A stretch of DNA of 64,000 bases. Origin: Lysobacter sp. Its GTDB lineage: Bacteria; Pseudomonadota; Gammaproteobacteria; Xanthomonadales; Xanthomonadaceae. Below the pieces are notes generated by a model. The model was not told the DNA's origin, ran no database searches, and saw only the letters and a program-made list of their open reading frames with translations. Position numbers and translations under genes: made by a program. Shown here in pieces: positions 19,325 to 32,785 of this stretch. Position 1 is the stretch's first letter. The number at the start of each line of letters is the position of its first letter. The DNA lies in contig JABFRN010000001.1 of the NCBI GenBank assembly GCA_013141175.1, forward strand, positions 434,001 through 498,000. Reading direction: 5' to 3'.

Positions 19325-21247
19325 TCAGAACGTGATGCTCCAGCTGTTGATGTAACCCACATCGCCGCCGGCATTGTCGTTCACGCGCAGATTCCAGGTG
19401 CCGTTCCGGACTTCGGTGGACAGGTTCACGCTGAAGGTCTGGACGATATTGTCGGCGCTGCCGCCGGTGCGGTTGTGCAGCACATAGACGCTGCCGTCCG
19501 GCGCGACCAGATCGACTTTCAGATCGCCCTTGTAGGTGTGGACGATGTTCACCGCGACCGGCGTGGCCGCCGGGGCATTGCCGGTGCGGCCGGAGACGAC
19601 GATCGGGCTGTTGACGGTGGCGTTGTCGGTGATCGGGACATCGGTGAGGTTGGTGTAGGTTTGCACGCCCGAACTTCCGACCGTCACCGTCTTGCTGACG
19701 CTGTTGCTGGCGCCGCCGTTGTCGGTCGCAGTCAAGGTCACCGTGTACGTGCCCGACGCCGCATAGGTGCGCGACGGATTGGCGAGCGTCGACGTGGTGC
19801 CGTCGCCGAAGTTCCAACTGCGCGCCGCGATGGTGCCGTCGCTGTCGGTCGAGGTATCGGTGAAGCTGGCGGTCAGACCGGTGGTGGTGGACGTGAAATT
19901 GGCGACCGGCGCCGCGTTGCCGCCACCGCCGCCCGAGGTCTTGGCCGCTTCTCCAAGAAACGCCAGCCCGAGCCGCGCGAACTTCGCGCTGTTCACCGCC
20001 GAGTTGCCCATGTTGGCGAGCGTGTCGTTGGCGGTGTGGATGTACGGGTTGTACGACGAACCCGACGTGCCGCCGGTGCCGGCTTCGAAGAACATCGCCG
20101 AGGGATAGCCCGCGCTGGTCCACGAGGCGTGATCGGAACAGCCATAACCGCAGGTGTAGGTGCCGCGGGTCAGGCCGAGCGGCGCCAGGTAGGTGTCGAA
20201 CAGATTGGTCAGGAAGGTCTTCATGTCGACGTTGGAGTAGTCGGAAACCAGACGCATGTCGGCCGCCGTACCCGTACGGTAGTTGGTCATGTCGAGCTGC
20301 AATACCGCGACCACGTTCGCGGCAGCGGTCTTGTGCGCCTGGGCGATCGCATTGGAACCGCGCAGACCGACTTCTTCGGCCGCATAGCCCATGAACTTCA
20401 CGGTGCGCTTGGGCTTCCAGCCGCTGGCCATCGCGATGCGCAGGGTTTCGGTCAGCGTCGCGATGCCCGATGCATCATCGTCCGCACCCGGTGCGACCTG
20501 GGTCGTGCTGCCGCCCGCGCTGCCGTTGATCGAATCCAGATGCGCGCCGAGCACCACGATCTCGTTCGGCAGCTCGTTGCCGCGGATGGTCAGGATCACC
20601 GACGGCTGGGTCGAACAGGTGCTGCACGCGAACAGTTCGCTGGTCACGTCGGTGCGGCTGCCGGCCAGGCCCTGCCAGGTCGTGCGGATCCACTCCGCCG
20701 AGGTCCTGCCGGTGGTGCTGGTGTAGTAGCGGTTCTGGTAGGCCGACAGGGTGCCGATGGTGTTCTGGATATTGGTGCTCACCACCTGCGACAGCCACGG
20801 ATTGACCGTGGCCTGATTGTCGATGGTGTACGTCGCGAGCAGCGCGCGGCTGTTGATCGCCTGTGCGGAGCGGTCCGAGCGGACGAACGCATCGGCTTCC
20901 GCGCGTGTCGCGAACGCGAAGAAACCGCCACAGCGGTTTTCGCGCTGGTGGATGCGCTCGGCGATCTCGCTGAGCATGTATGCCTTGATCTCCGAAACGA
21001 CCAGCGCGGTACCCGCGGTGTCGGCTTTCGCCACCGTATTGCTGACCAGGTCGGGCATGCCGTCGTAACTCTTTCTCGACATCACGATATGGACCGGCGC
21101 GAATGGATCCTGCTCCAGACGCAAAGACGCCAACGCGGCGTCGGCGTGTTCCTGCGCGTGCCGGCTGTCGCCGGATTGCGCGAAAACCGGCGCTGCGAAC
21201 ATGCAGGCACCGGCGAAGACCGCGAACAGACTGCTTCCGTATTTCAT
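19325..21247 (-). CDS. secreted M28 family aminopeptidase with PKD and P domains
   Basis: The 640-residue precursor has a signal peptide (VFAQ) and a propeptide, then a zinc aminopeptidase domain (about 205-435) with all expected ligands: H236 in GAHLDS, D256-258 in GADDDASG, the E291-E292 pair in AAEEVG, D319 in LQLDM and H404 in YIHTANDT. CGYGCSDH provides the disulfide typical of secreted leucine aminopeptidases. A PKD domain (about 445-525, [10 protein letters not shown]) and a C-terminal P domain (about 530-640, ending SWSITF) follow a Gly linker. ATG 21247 begins the signal peptide. It is monocistronic. Confidence 0.95.
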   Translation of the reverse strand: MKYGSSLFAVFAGACMFAAPVFAQSGDSRHAQEHADAALASLRLEQDPFAPVHIVMSRKSYDGMPDLVSNTVAKADTAGTALVVSEIKAYMLSEIAERIHQRENRCGGFFAFATRAEADAFVRSDRSAQAINSRALLATYTIDNQATVNPWLSQVVSTNIQNTIGTLSAYQNRYYTSTTGRTSAEWIRTTWQGLAGSRTDVTSELFACSTCSTQPSVILTIRGNELPNEIVVLGAHLDSINGSAGGSTTQVAPGADDDASGIATLTETLRIAMASGWKPKRTVKFMGYAAEEVGLRGSNAIAQAHKTAAANVVAVLQLDMTNYRTGTAADMRLVSDYSNVDMKTFLTNLFDTYLAPLGLTRGTYTCGYGCSDHASWTSAGYPSAMFFEAGTGGTSGSSYNPYIHTANDTLANMGNSAVNSAKFARLGLAFLGEAAKTSGGGGGNAAPVANFTSTTTGLTASFTDTSTDSDGTIAARSWNFGDGTTSTLANPSRTYAASGTYTVTLTATDNGGASNSVSKTVTVGSSGVQTYTNLTDVPITDNATVNSPIVVSGRTGNAPAATPVAVNIVHTYKGDLKVDLVAPDGSVYVLHNRTGGSADNIVQTFSVNLSTEVRNGTWNLRVNDNAGGDVGYINSWSITF

Positions 21248-21521
21248 TGCCTCTCTCCATTGAATGACCGCCTGCGATTCCGTGGCGGATCGTGTCGTTC
21301 GCCGTACCCGCGGACAGCCCGCAATCACGGCTCGTTTTGTTGCCCTTGAAAAAAATGCCGCTCGTCGATCGGGCGGGCGCTCGCCGAGCCGGACGTCCAC
21401 CCTGCCCCAGGATCGACGCCCGTTACGCGCGCCCGCCTCCGCTTTTACCCTATGCGAGCGAGGACATGCGTGCTGCAGCAGTACCACTGCACCGTTTTCG
21501 CGACGCTCGTCACGGCCAAAA
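21248..21521. other. leader of the M28 gene
   Basis: No coding frame is supported. A TAGGGT element preceded by CTCGCA (minus strand, 21447-21452) lies 200 nt before the start codon at the same relative place as in the S8 genes, but I cannot find a good -35 box 17 bp upstream. Confidence 0.4.
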
Positions 21522-21551
21522 GAGAAACCCCGGCGAGTGCCGGGGCTTCTC
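21522..21551 (-). terminator. terminator of the S8-P gene
   Basis: GAGAAACCCCGGC and GCCGGGGCTTCTC pair around GAGT, with one mismatch, 28 bp after the stop codon. Confidence 0.8.
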
Positions 21552-21578
21552 GGTAGCGTCGGCATCTCTACCGGAAAA

Positions 21579-23123
21579 TCAGAACGTGACGCTCCAGCTG
21601 TTGATGTAACCCACGTCGCCACCGGCATTGTCGTTCACGCGCAGGTTCCACGTGCCGTTCAACGCTTCGGAGGACAGATTGACCGTATAGGTCTGCACGA
21701 TGTTGTCGGCACTGCCACCGGCGCGGTTGTGCAGCACGTAGATGCTGCCGTCCGGCGCGACCAGATCGACCTTCAGGTCACCGATATAGGTATGCACGAT
21801 ATTGACCGCCACCGGCGTGGTGGCCGAGCCGTTGCCGGTGCGGCCGGACACGGTGATCGGGCTGTTCACGGTGATGTTGTCGCTGATCGTGTAATCGGCG
21901 GTGTTGGTGTAGGTGGTGCCGGTCGGCGGGGTGACGGTACCGCCGAGCGAATACAGCAGGCGGTTCGGCGAACCGGTGCCGGGGCTGGTGACCTTGTTCG
22001 GCGTCGACGAACCGGTCAATGCGGCAGTGACCTGGGCCGGCGTTGCGCTGGGGTTGCTCGCCAGATACAGCGCGGCGGCGCCGGCCACGTGCGGCGACGC
22101 CATCGACGTGCCGCTGATGGTGTTGGTCGCGGTGGTGCTGGTGTACCAGGCCGATGTGATCGACGAACCCGGCGCGAAGATATCCAGGCAGGTGCCGAAG
22201 CTGGAGAACGACGAGCGCGCATCGGTATTGGTAGTGGAGCCGACGGTGATCGCCGAAGGCGCGCGCGCAGGCGAGTAGTTGCAGGCGTTGTCGTTGCTGT
22301 TGCCGGCGGCGACCACCACGGTGACACCGGCAGCGGTCATGCGCGCGACGGCGTCGTCGGTGGCCTGCGATGCGCCACCGCCCAGACTCATGTTGGCGAC
22401 CGCAGGCAGGACGCGGTTGGCGGCAACCCAATCCATGCCGGAAATGACGCCGGCATTGGTGCCGGAGCCGGTGCAACCGAGCACCCGCACCGGATGGATG
22501 GTCACGCCCTTGGCGACGCCGTAGGTGGTGCCGCCGACGGTGCCGGCGACGTGGGTGCCGTGGCCATTGCAGTCGTTGGCATTGCCGCCGGAGGTAACGG
22601 CATCGAAGCCGTTGCCGACGCGACCGCTGAACTGGCTATGGGCCAGCAGCACGCCGGTATCGATGATGTAGGCATGCACGCCGGCGGCAGTGGTGTTGTA
22701 GGTGTAGCTGCCGCTCAGCGGCAGATTGCGCTGATCGATGCGATCGATGCCCCAGGTCGCACCGGTCTGGGTGGCGTTGATCGACACGTAGCCGTTTTCT
22801 TCGACGTAGGCGACGTTCGGATCGGCGAGCAGGCCGGCGAGCGCAGCATCGTCGGCTTCGGCGACGAAACCGCGGAGCGCATGTTCGAAACTCTGTTTGA
22901 CGCGCGCGCGATGGCGCGTGGCCATGTCATTGGCGACGATCGACACGCGAGCGGCGCTGCTGCGCTCACCGGCGAGGCTGGCCGTGCCGTCTTTCAACAC
23001 GACGATGTACTGACCGGGTACGGGCTTCCTCGCGGTCTTCAGCTCGGCGGAAAACGCCGGCATGGCCGCAAGAACGAGGGATGCGCCGATAGCGGCGGAC
23101 AACACTGAGATTCGACGATTCAC
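21579..23123 (-). CDS. secreted S8 subtilisin-like peptidase with P domain
   Basis: GTG 23123 has AAGGAG five bases ahead and starts [15 protein letters not shown], a signal peptide; the frame upstream is spurious. The 514-residue product has an I9 prodomain (about 38-115), an S8 domain with D155, H188 and S340, and a P (proprotein convertase-type) domain at about 405-514 ending SWSVTF. P domains usually support folding and stability and can be trimmed. It is closely related to the S8 gene at 30035. It is monocistronic, with a probable promoter about 200 nt upstream. Confidence 0.95.
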   Translation of the reverse strand: MNRRISVLSAAIGASLVLAAMPAFSAELKTARKPVPGQYIVVLKDGTASLAGERSSAARVSIVANDMATRHRARVKQSFEHALRGFVAEADDAALAGLLADPNVAYVEENGYVSINATQTGATWGIDRIDQRNLPLSGSYTYNTTAAGVHAYIIDTGVLLAHSQFSGRVGNGFDAVTSGGNANDCNGHGTHVAGTVGGTTYGVAKGVTIHPVRVLGCTGSGTNAGVISGMDWVAANRVLPAVANMSLGGGASQATDDAVARMTAAGVTVVVAAGNSNDNACNYSPARAPSAITVGSTTNTDARSSFSSFGTCLDIFAPGSSITSAWYTSTTATNTISGTSMASPHVAGAAALYLASNPSATPAQVTAALTGSSTPNKVTSPGTGSPNRLLYSLGGTVTPPTGTTYTNTADYTISDNITVNSPITVSGRTGNGSATTPVAVNIVHTYIGDLKVDLVAPDGSIYVLHNRAGGSADNIVQTYTVNLSSEALNGTWNLRVNDNAGGDVGYINSWSVTF

Positions 23124-23665
23124 GATTACTCCTTTCGATGGTGGTGAGGACAGGCGATGCGGGATGGGACGCGTCGGAACGGACGAGCGATGCGCAGGAT
23201 GCGGATCACAACGCGCAAACCCGCCGGACGCCGATGGCGTCGTTGCACGAGTTCGACGATCGGCGCCTCGACCATGTTCCGTAGTCGATGCCGGTGCGGT
23301 GCCCCGGAACCGCCGACGAAACGTATGCGAGTTCGACGGCCCGATCAAGCGGCATTGCAACATCCGCGCATCATCGGGAGGCACCATGAAAAACATGCGG
23401 ATACGTTCGCATGCGTATCCAGTTTTCCGCATCGAGACCTCGCTTGCCGGAAAGATTCCGCAATTGGCAAGGTCGCCGAAAACACTCTTGAAATCCGCAC
23501 TTTTCGTCGTCGCCCTGCGCGAACCCACTCGCGCGAATCCTGATGCGCTCCGCTGACAGCGCTGACATGGATTGGCGCGACGATCGATGCGTCTGGATAT
23601 ATTCAACGCATGGCACGCCGCGTGCGGCACGCGGACCACGGCAAAACGTTGATACGACGCATGAA
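23124..23665. other. leader and intergenic DNA upstream of the S8-P gene
   Basis: The stretch carries the probable promoter at 23320-23348 and a leader of about 190 nt. To the right I see only short unsupported frames until the terminator of the next gene. Confidence 0.5.
23320..23348 (-). promoter_or_regulatory. putative promoter of the S8-P gene
   Basis: On the minus strand TTGATC and TACGTT are 17 bp apart. The region aligns closely with the promoter of the S8 gene at 30035, sharing the AACTCGCATA stretch. Confidence 0.55.
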
Positions 23666-23695
23666 AAAAGGCCCCGGCTTGCACCGGGGCCTTTT
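23666..23695 (-). terminator. terminator of the P-domain protein gene
   Basis: AAAAGGCCCCGG pairs with CCGGGGCCTTTT around CTTGCA, followed on the minus strand by a short T run. Confidence 0.85.
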
Positions 23696-23723
23696 CGATA
23701 TCACGAAATGCAATGACGAAAAC

Positions 23724-26525
23724 TCAGAACGTGATGCTCCAGCTGTCGATACGACCGGTATCGGCATTGGAGTTGTCGTTGACGCGAAGCCTCCAATTGC
23801 CGTTCAGCGTTTCGGTCGACAGGTTCACGATGTAGGTCTGGTTGATGTTGTCCGCACTGTTGCCGGTGCGGTTGTGCAGGACGTAAGCGGTACCGTCCGG
23901 CGCGATCAGGCTCACCTTCAGGTCGCCGATATAGGTGTGGACGATATTCACCGCCACCGGCGTGTTGATCGGTGCGTTGCCGCTGCGGCCGGTGACCCGG
24001 ATCGGACTGTTGACGGTTGCGTTGTCGTTGATCGGGTAATCGGTGTTGTTGATGTAGGTCTGCGTACCCGCCGCATTGACCGTCACCGTCGCCGACTTGG
24101 CGTTGGTGGCGCCGCTGTTGTCGGTCACGGTCAGCGTAACGGTGTAGGTACCGGACACGCTGTAGGTCTTGATCGGGTTGGCGACCGTCGAGTTGGTGCC
24201 GTCGCCGAAGTTCCAGCTGCGCGACGCGATGGTGCCGTCGCTGTCGGTGGAGGTATCGGTGAAGCTCACCGTCAGATCACTCACGGAAGACGTGAAGTTC
24301 GCGACCGGCGGCACGTTCGGAACCACCACGGTCACCGCGCTCGACTTGCTGCTGCTGGCGCCGATGTTGTCGGTCACCGTGAGCGTCACCGTGTAGGTGC
24401 CGCCAGCCGCGTAGGTCTTGCTCGGATTGGTTGCGGTCGAAGTGGTGCCATCGCCGAAGTTCCAGCTGCGCGACACGATGGTGCCGTCGCTGTCGGTGGA
24501 GGTGTCGGTGAAGTTGGCGGTCAACGCGCTGGTGGTGAACGTGAAGTTCGCGACCGGCGGAACGTTGGCCGGCGGCGTGCCGGTGAAGTTCTGTCCGGTG
24601 ACGTTGGCATCGGCGACGGTCACGCTGCGGCTCGCCGGCGAGAACGTGAAGCCACTGCGCGACGGGGTCAGCGTGTAGGTGCCGTTGGCCACGCCCGACA
24701 GCGTGTAGGCGCCGCTGGCATCGGTGATGGTGCTGTTGCTGCCGGTGCCGACGGAGACGCCGCTGATGCCAGCGCCGGCGGCGGTGGCGACCGTGCCGGA
24801 GACGGTGTACGTGATCACGCCGCTGCAGTCCGGGAACTTGAAGTCCTGGATGCGCGTCTGCCAGCTGCCGGCCGGACGGTACATGCCGACGAACCAGAAC
24901 GTGCAGTCGTCGACCGGATCCACCGTCATCTGGTAGTAGTCGCCCCAGCGGCCGGAGGTTTCGACGGCGGCGCCGATGGCGATTTCGTTCTCGCCCAGCG
25001 ACATCACGCCTGCGGCATCGGACGCCGTGCGGCCGGTGTAACCCAGGGTGGCGAACTTGGTCGGCGTCGATTCCTTGGTGACGTTGTAGGCCATCGCCAT
25101 GTTGCCGAACTTGTCCATGGCGATCGTGCCCATCAGGTGATGGGTCAGGTTGTCGCCCGGGCTGAACGTGCCTTCCTGGAACAGGGTCCAGGCGCCGGTG
25201 CCGACGCGGCGCAGTTCGAACCAGCGTACCGCCGAGTCGACCACGGTGCCGGTGCGGGCCGGATCCTGGTTGGTGGCCAGCGTGCCGGCCAGCACTTCAT
25301 GCGTGCCCATGTTGCGGTAGACGAGCTGGTTGAGCAGCACTTCGCGGATCGGGTCGAGGCGCGAGGTGGAGCCCGGCTGCGGAACGGTGGCGAACGTCGA
25401 ATAGTTGCGGAACCAGCTGTTGAACTCGGTGATCGCGATGCGCGGCAGCGTGGTGATGCTGCTGTTCGCGGGCGTGTTCCAGTCGATGTTCATCTCGAAC
25501 AGTTCGAGGAAATCCTGGGTGCCGTTGGCAGCCGCGCCGTCATGCGCTTCGTCGTCGCGGTGACGGGCGATGATCTGCTTGCGGCCCGCCGGTGCGGCGT
25601 TGGTGCCGTAGAACGTGGCCGGGGTGATCATCTGGAAACCGTAACCCGCCATCTCCGGGATGCTGGCGAAGCGCTGCGCCGGACGCGCGGTGGCGCCATT
25701 GAGCATGTTCGCGCGATCGTACGCATACATGCTGATCTGCGCGCCGCCTTCGTTGGAGCCGCAAACGTACGCATCGTTCCACACGCCGCAGTGCGGGTAA
25801 TCGGGCAGCGACGGCGTCGGATAGTTGTACGCCCACCAGCCGCCGGTCACCGGGTCGGAGGTCTTCGACACGTAGGTGCAGAGGTTGGAGCTGTCCAGCG
25901 TCAGCATGAACCAGCGGCCGGCCTGACGGTCGTAGAGCACGATCGGGTCGCCGAAATCGCTGGAGCACGCGCTGCCGGCCGGGGCCAACGAACCGAAGGT
26001 GATCGGGCCGGCCACCAGGGCGCCCGCCTTGTTGTAGACGTTGAAATAGGTGCCGGAACCGCCGCTGTTCACGGCGTAGATGACGTGGTTGGCGCCGACT
26101 TCGACCACCGGGTCGCCGGGGCTGACGCCGGTGTTCGGATTGTTGATGCTGACGCGGCTGCTGATGGCGGCCTTCACGCGCGCACGTGCGCGGTTGCCGG
26201 TCGGGCTTTCGTCCCAGAGCTTCTGCAGCTCGGGCAGGCGGTCCGCAGCGGTCGCCTTGTCGGCGGGCGCATGCGGCAGCGTGGTGCCGATCGGCGTGTA
26301 GCGGCGACGATGCGCCTCGCGGATGGCCATGCCGGGGGCCCACTCTTTGGCCCTGGGCAGATTGCGCAGATCGGTGTTCATGCTCTGCGGGGTGACCGGC
26401 AGTCCGACCTGCGGACGGGTCGTATTGGCCTTGCCACCGGCAGGCGGTGCGGCCATTGCGGCGCAAGGCAACAGCAGCAACAGGGCCGCCGTTTTCAATG
26501 CTCCTGTGAATATCGATGATTTCAT
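23724..26525 (-). CDS. large secreted protein: unknown N-terminal domain, CarboxypepD_reg-like, two PKD, P domain
   Basis: The 933-residue precursor begins with a signal peptide (LLLLPCAAMAAPP). Residues about 30-590 are one large domain without a known peptidase signature. Recurrent aromatic/Gly strands (GRWFMLT, GGWWAYNY, GRWGDYYQMTVD) suggest a beta-propeller, which is inference. Then come a carboxypeptidase-regulatory-like beta sandwich (about 590-670, [25 protein letters not shown]), two PKD domains (about 680-840, each WNFGDGT) and a P domain ending SWSITF. Its N-terminal domain is about as long as, and highly similar to, that of the gene at 32786. ATG 26525 begins the signal peptide. 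Because the modular tail is the same as in the proteases, it is probably a secreted hydrolase or binding protein of the same system. Confidence 0.85.
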   Translation of the reverse strand: MKSSIFTGALKTAALLLLLPCAAMAAPPAGGKANTTRPQVGLPVTPQSMNTDLRNLPRAKEWAPGMAIREAHRRRYTPIGTTLPHAPADKATAADRLPELQKLWDESPTGNRARARVKAAISSRVSINNPNTGVSPGDPVVEVGANHVIYAVNSGGSGTYFNVYNKAGALVAGPITFGSLAPAGSACSSDFGDPIVLYDRQAGRWFMLTLDSSNLCTYVSKTSDPVTGGWWAYNYPTPSLPDYPHCGVWNDAYVCGSNEGGAQISMYAYDRANMLNGATARPAQRFASIPEMAGYGFQMITPATFYGTNAAPAGRKQIIARHRDDEAHDGAAANGTQDFLELFEMNIDWNTPANSSITTLPRIAITEFNSWFRNYSTFATVPQPGSTSRLDPIREVLLNQLVYRNMGTHEVLAGTLATNQDPARTGTVVDSAVRWFELRRVGTGAWTLFQEGTFSPGDNLTHHLMGTIAMDKFGNMAMAYNVTKESTPTKFATLGYTGRTASDAAGVMSLGENEIAIGAAVETSGRWGDYYQMTVDPVDDCTFWFVGMYRPAGSWQTRIQDFKFPDCSGVITYTVSGTVATAAGAGISGVSVGTGSNSTITDASGAYTLSGVANGTYTLTPSRSGFTFSPASRSVTVADANVTGQNFTGTPPANVPPVANFTFTTSALTANFTDTSTDSDGTIVSRSWNFGDGTTSTATNPSKTYAAGGTYTVTLTVTDNIGASSSKSSAVTVVVPNVPPVANFTSSVSDLTVSFTDTSTDSDGTIASRSWNFGDGTNSTVANPIKTYSVSGTYTVTLTVTDNSGATNAKSATVTVNAAGTQTYINNTDYPINDNATVNSPIRVTGRSGNAPINTPVAVNIVHTYIGDLKVSLIAPDGTAYVLHNRTGNSADNINQTYIVNLSTETLNGNWRLRVNDNSNADTGRIDSWSITF

Positions 26526-26675
26526 TGTTGCGCCCTCAATCCATGGATGTAGACAGCAAAGTGTTTTTGAAGCTAAACGCCCGCTAACTGTACTGCCAAC
26601 CCGACGCCCAATCGTTAAAACTTCGGTGAACCCGGGCCGAGGCAGGGCATGGCGCTGCCGAGGGCCCACTGAAAC

Positions 26676-26704
26676 GAGAAGCCCCGGCGGTGCCGGGGCT
26701 TCTC
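26676..26704 (-). terminator. terminator of the S1-family gene
   Basis: GAGAAGCCCCGGC pairs perfectly with GCCGGGGCTTCTC around GGT. Confidence 0.85.
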
Positions 26705-26729
26705 CTGGTCGCTCAGAACACCGTCGGAA

Positions 26730-29982
<3,253 letters not shown>

Positions 29983-30026
29983 AAAAAAAGCGAACCCCTC
30001 CCCGCCAACAGCGGGGAGGGGTCGCG
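29983..30026 (-). terminator. terminator of the S8-FN3-PPC-P gene
   Basis: ACCCCTCCCCGC pairs perfectly with GCGGGGAGGGGT around CAACA; the plus-strand A run at 29983-29989 gives a T run after the hairpin on the minus strand. Confidence 0.9.
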
Positions 30027-30034
30027 TCAGCGCA

Positions 30035-32221
30035 TCAGAACGTCACGCTCCAACTGTTGATGTAACCCACGTCGCCGCCGGCCGCATCCTGCACGCGCAG
30101 GTTCCACGTGCCGTTCAACGCTTCGCTGGAAAGATTCACGTTGTAGGTCGTGTTGATGTTGTCCGCGCTGCCGCCCGAACGGTTGTGCAGCACATACGCC
30201 GAACCATCCGGCGCGATGAGACTCACCACCAGATCGCCGATGTAGGTGTGCACGATGCTCACCGCCACCGGCGTGCTGGCCAGACCGTTGCCGGTACGGC
30301 CGGACACCGTGATCGGGCTGTTCACCGTGGTGTTGTCGCTGATCGCGTAGTCCGTGGTGTTGGTGTACGTCTGCCCACCGCCACCGCCGCCGGTCGTGTA
30401 ATTGCCGACCAGGCTCACGCCCGAGAACGTCGAGTAGGCCTTCACGCGCACATGGTACGTACCGGCGGACGGCGCCGCGAAGGTGCAGGTCTCGGCATTG
30501 CCGCCGAGGTACGGACGGCAGTCGTACACCGTGTCGGTCGGCGCAGCGCCGAACTTCACGTACATGTCGGCATCGCCGGTGCCGCCGGACATCGTGAACG
30601 TCAGGTTGGTCGAGCCCGCAGGCACCGCCATCGTGTAGTTCAGCGAGTTGCCGGTGGTCGCGGTCAAGCCGGTGACCGGCACGCCCTTGGTCAGCGTGGT
30701 GCCACCACCGCCGCCCGCAGTCGTCGTGGCCGATGCGGTGGCCGAGTAGCCGCCGTTGTTGCCGGCACCGTCATAGGCACGCACGCGATAGCTGTAGCTG
30801 GTCGACGCGGCAAGGCCGGTATTGGCGAACGTGGTGGCCGCCGTGGTGCCGATCTGGGCGAAATTGGTGCAGCCCGCGCCCGCACAGCTCTCGATCTTGT
30901 AGCCGGCCAGACCGGATCCGCCGGTATCGGTGGCGGCCGACCAGCTCAGGTTGATCTGCGCGCTGCCCGATGCGGCGGCACCCAGGCCAGCGACCGTGCT
31001 CGGTGGCGTGGTGTCGACCGGTGCGGTGCCGCCCAGGGTGTAGAGCAGGCGGTTCGGTGAGCCGGTACCGGGATTGCCGACAACGCCCGCAGTGGCCGAT
31101 GTGTTCAAGGCATTCGTGACTTGCGCCGGCGTCGCCGCCGGATTGCTCGCCAGATACAGCGCCGCGCCGCCGGCCACGTGCGGAGACGCCATCGACGTGC
31201 CGCTGATGGTGTTGGTCGCGGTGGTGCTGGTGTACCACGCCGAGGTGATCGACGAACCCGGCGCGAAGATATCCACGCAGGTGCCGATGTTGGAGAACGA
31301 CGAGCGCGCATCGGTGTTGGTGGTCGAACCGACGGTGATCGCCGATGGCGCGCGCGCGGGCGACTTGGTGCACGCATCGCTGCCGTTGTCGTTGCCCGCA
31401 GCGACCACGACCGTGACGTTCGCGGCGGTCATGCGCGCGACCGCATCGTCGACGGTCTGCGCGGCACCGCCGCCCAGGCTCATGTTGGCCACGGCGGGCA
31501 GGATGCGATTCTGCGCGACCCAGTCCATACCGGCGATCACGCCGGCATTGGTGCCCGAGCCGGTGCAGCCGAGCACGCGGACGGGGTGGATGGTCACGCC
31601 CTTGGCCACGCCGTAGATCGTACCGCCGACGGTGCCGGCGACGTGGGTCCCGTGGCCGTGGCAGTCGTTGGCATTGCCGCCGGTGGTGACCGCATCGAAG
31701 CCGTTGCCCATGCGACCGGTGAATTCGGTGTGGGTCAGCAGCACGCCCGTGTCGATGATGTAAGCGTGAACGCCGGACGCAGTGGTGTCGTAGGTGTAGC
31801 TGTTGCTCAACGGCAGATTGCGCTGGTCGACGCGATCGAGACCCCAGGTCGCGGGGCTCTGGGTCGCGTCGATCGTGATGACGCCGTTCTCTTCGATGTA
31901 GGCGACGCGCGGATCGGCGAGCAGGCGCGCGAGCGCGGCATCGTCGGCTTTCGCCACGAAACCGCGCAGTACATGACTGAAGCTCCTGACGACCTGGGCA
32001 CGATGGGTCGCGGCGATCTGATTGGCGACGGACGGAACGCGTGCGCGGCTCGTGGACTCCGTGGCGAGGCTGGCGGACTGTTCCTTGAGCACGACGATGT
32101 ATTCGTCGGGCACGGGATTGCGGACGGTGCGGAAGTCGGCGGAAAACGCGGACATCGGCGTACCGATGGCAATGAGGGTGACGCCGATCGCGGCGGACAG
32201 CAGTGACATTCGACGGTTCAC
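30035..32221 (-). CDS. secreted S8 subtilisin-like peptidase with FN3, PPC and P domains
   Basis: GTG 32221 has AAGGAG five bases ahead and begins MNRRMSLLSAAIG, a signal peptide. The 728-residue precursor contains an I9 prodomain, an S8 domain with D157, H190 and S343, an FN3 domain (about 404-493), a PPC domain (about 500-600, [21 protein letters not shown]) and a P domain (about 615-728, ending SWSVTF). The catalytic part is closely related to the S8-P gene at 21579, and the tail to the S1 gene at 26730, so it is a mosaic of its neighbours. It is monocistronic. Confidence 0.95.
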   Translation of the reverse strand: MNRRMSLLSAAIGVTLIAIGTPMSAFSADFRTVRNPVPDEYIVVLKEQSASLATESTSRARVPSVANQIAATHRAQVVRSFSHVLRGFVAKADDAALARLLADPRVAYIEENGVITIDATQSPATWGLDRVDQRNLPLSNSYTYDTTASGVHAYIIDTGVLLTHTEFTGRMGNGFDAVTTGGNANDCHGHGTHVAGTVGGTIYGVAKGVTIHPVRVLGCTGSGTNAGVIAGMDWVAQNRILPAVANMSLGGGAAQTVDDAVARMTAANVTVVVAAGNDNGSDACTKSPARAPSAITVGSTTNTDARSSFSNIGTCVDIFAPGSSITSAWYTSTTATNTISGTSMASPHVAGGAALYLASNPAATPAQVTNALNTSATAGVVGNPGTGSPNRLLYTLGGTAPVDTTPPSTVAGLGAAASGSAQINLSWSAATDTGGSGLAGYKIESCAGAGCTNFAQIGTTAATTFANTGLAASTSYSYRVRAYDGAGNNGGYSATASATTTAGGGGGTTLTKGVPVTGLTATTGNSLNYTMAVPAGSTNLTFTMSGGTGDADMYVKFGAAPTDTVYDCRPYLGGNAETCTFAAPSAGTYHVRVKAYSTFSGVSLVGNYTTGGGGGGQTYTNTTDYAISDNTTVNSPITVSGRTGNGLASTPVAVSIVHTYIGDLVVSLIAPDGSAYVLHNRSGGSADNINTTYNVNLSSEALNGTWNLRVQDAAGGDVGYINSWSVTF

Positions 32222-32722
32222 GATAGCTCCTTGACTTTGGGTCGTGTGAGAACTCCGGATGATGCGCCGTGCGAAAGACGCGGCGCATGTGACGCGGATC
32301 CGGCAACCAGACGGAACGGATGCGAGCCCGTTCGCCGTTTGCGTTGCCCCCCGTTCGGTGTCGCGACGATGGCGAAACCCCGATCCGCGCCCGAACCCTA
32401 TGCGAGTTTCGCCGGCCGGGCAAGCTGCATTGCGAAATGCGGAAAACGCCTGAAAAAACCGATTCCACATCGCATGGCGCACTCGGCGGAATGTGCATGA
32501 TCTTGAACATCGCGCAGCGCGACCGTTGCGCGAAACATCGCGGAAAACGTTTTCCGCCGCGTCTATCGCATCGGGCGCGCGCAACGACGACATTCGCCCG
32601 AACAGTATTTTCAACATGTCGGCGGCAACCGCGGCGCCGCGCGTCGAAGGACCGCGCGCGACAGGACGCACATGCAGCATCGGCATGCGCGAACGGTCGC
32701 GGCGAACGCGGTATCGAAGCCC
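32222..32722. other. leader and intergenic DNA upstream of the S8-FN3-PPC-P gene
   Basis: It contains a probable promoter at 32395-32423 and a leader of about 170 nt. The remainder up to the next terminator has no supported gene. Confidence 0.5.
32395..32423 (-). promoter_or_regulatory. putative promoter of the S8-FN3-PPC-P gene
   Basis: On the minus strand TTGCCC and TAGGGT are 17 bp apart, preceded by sequence shared with the S8-P promoter at 23320-23348. Confidence 0.55.
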
Positions 32723-32754
32723 AAAAAAAGAAGCCCCGGCAGTGCCGGGGCTTC
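32723..32754 (-). terminator. terminator of the second P-domain protein gene
   Basis: GAAGCCCCGGC pairs perfectly with GCCGGGGCTTC around AGT, and seven A residues on the plus strand give a T run after it on the minus strand. Confidence 0.92.
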
Positions 32755-32785
32755 GTGTCGCAATATCAGGTTCGGATCGCAGGGA

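Noticed and set aside
23610-26519. A 969-residue plus-strand open frame opposite the P-domain protein gene, and similar long frames at 19475-21349, 36804-38867, 34331-35710 and 42077-44026
   Set aside because: They are Arg/His/Gly/Ala-rich, have no family match or ribosome site, and lie exactly opposite genes with clear domains. They arise from high G+C and codon bias.
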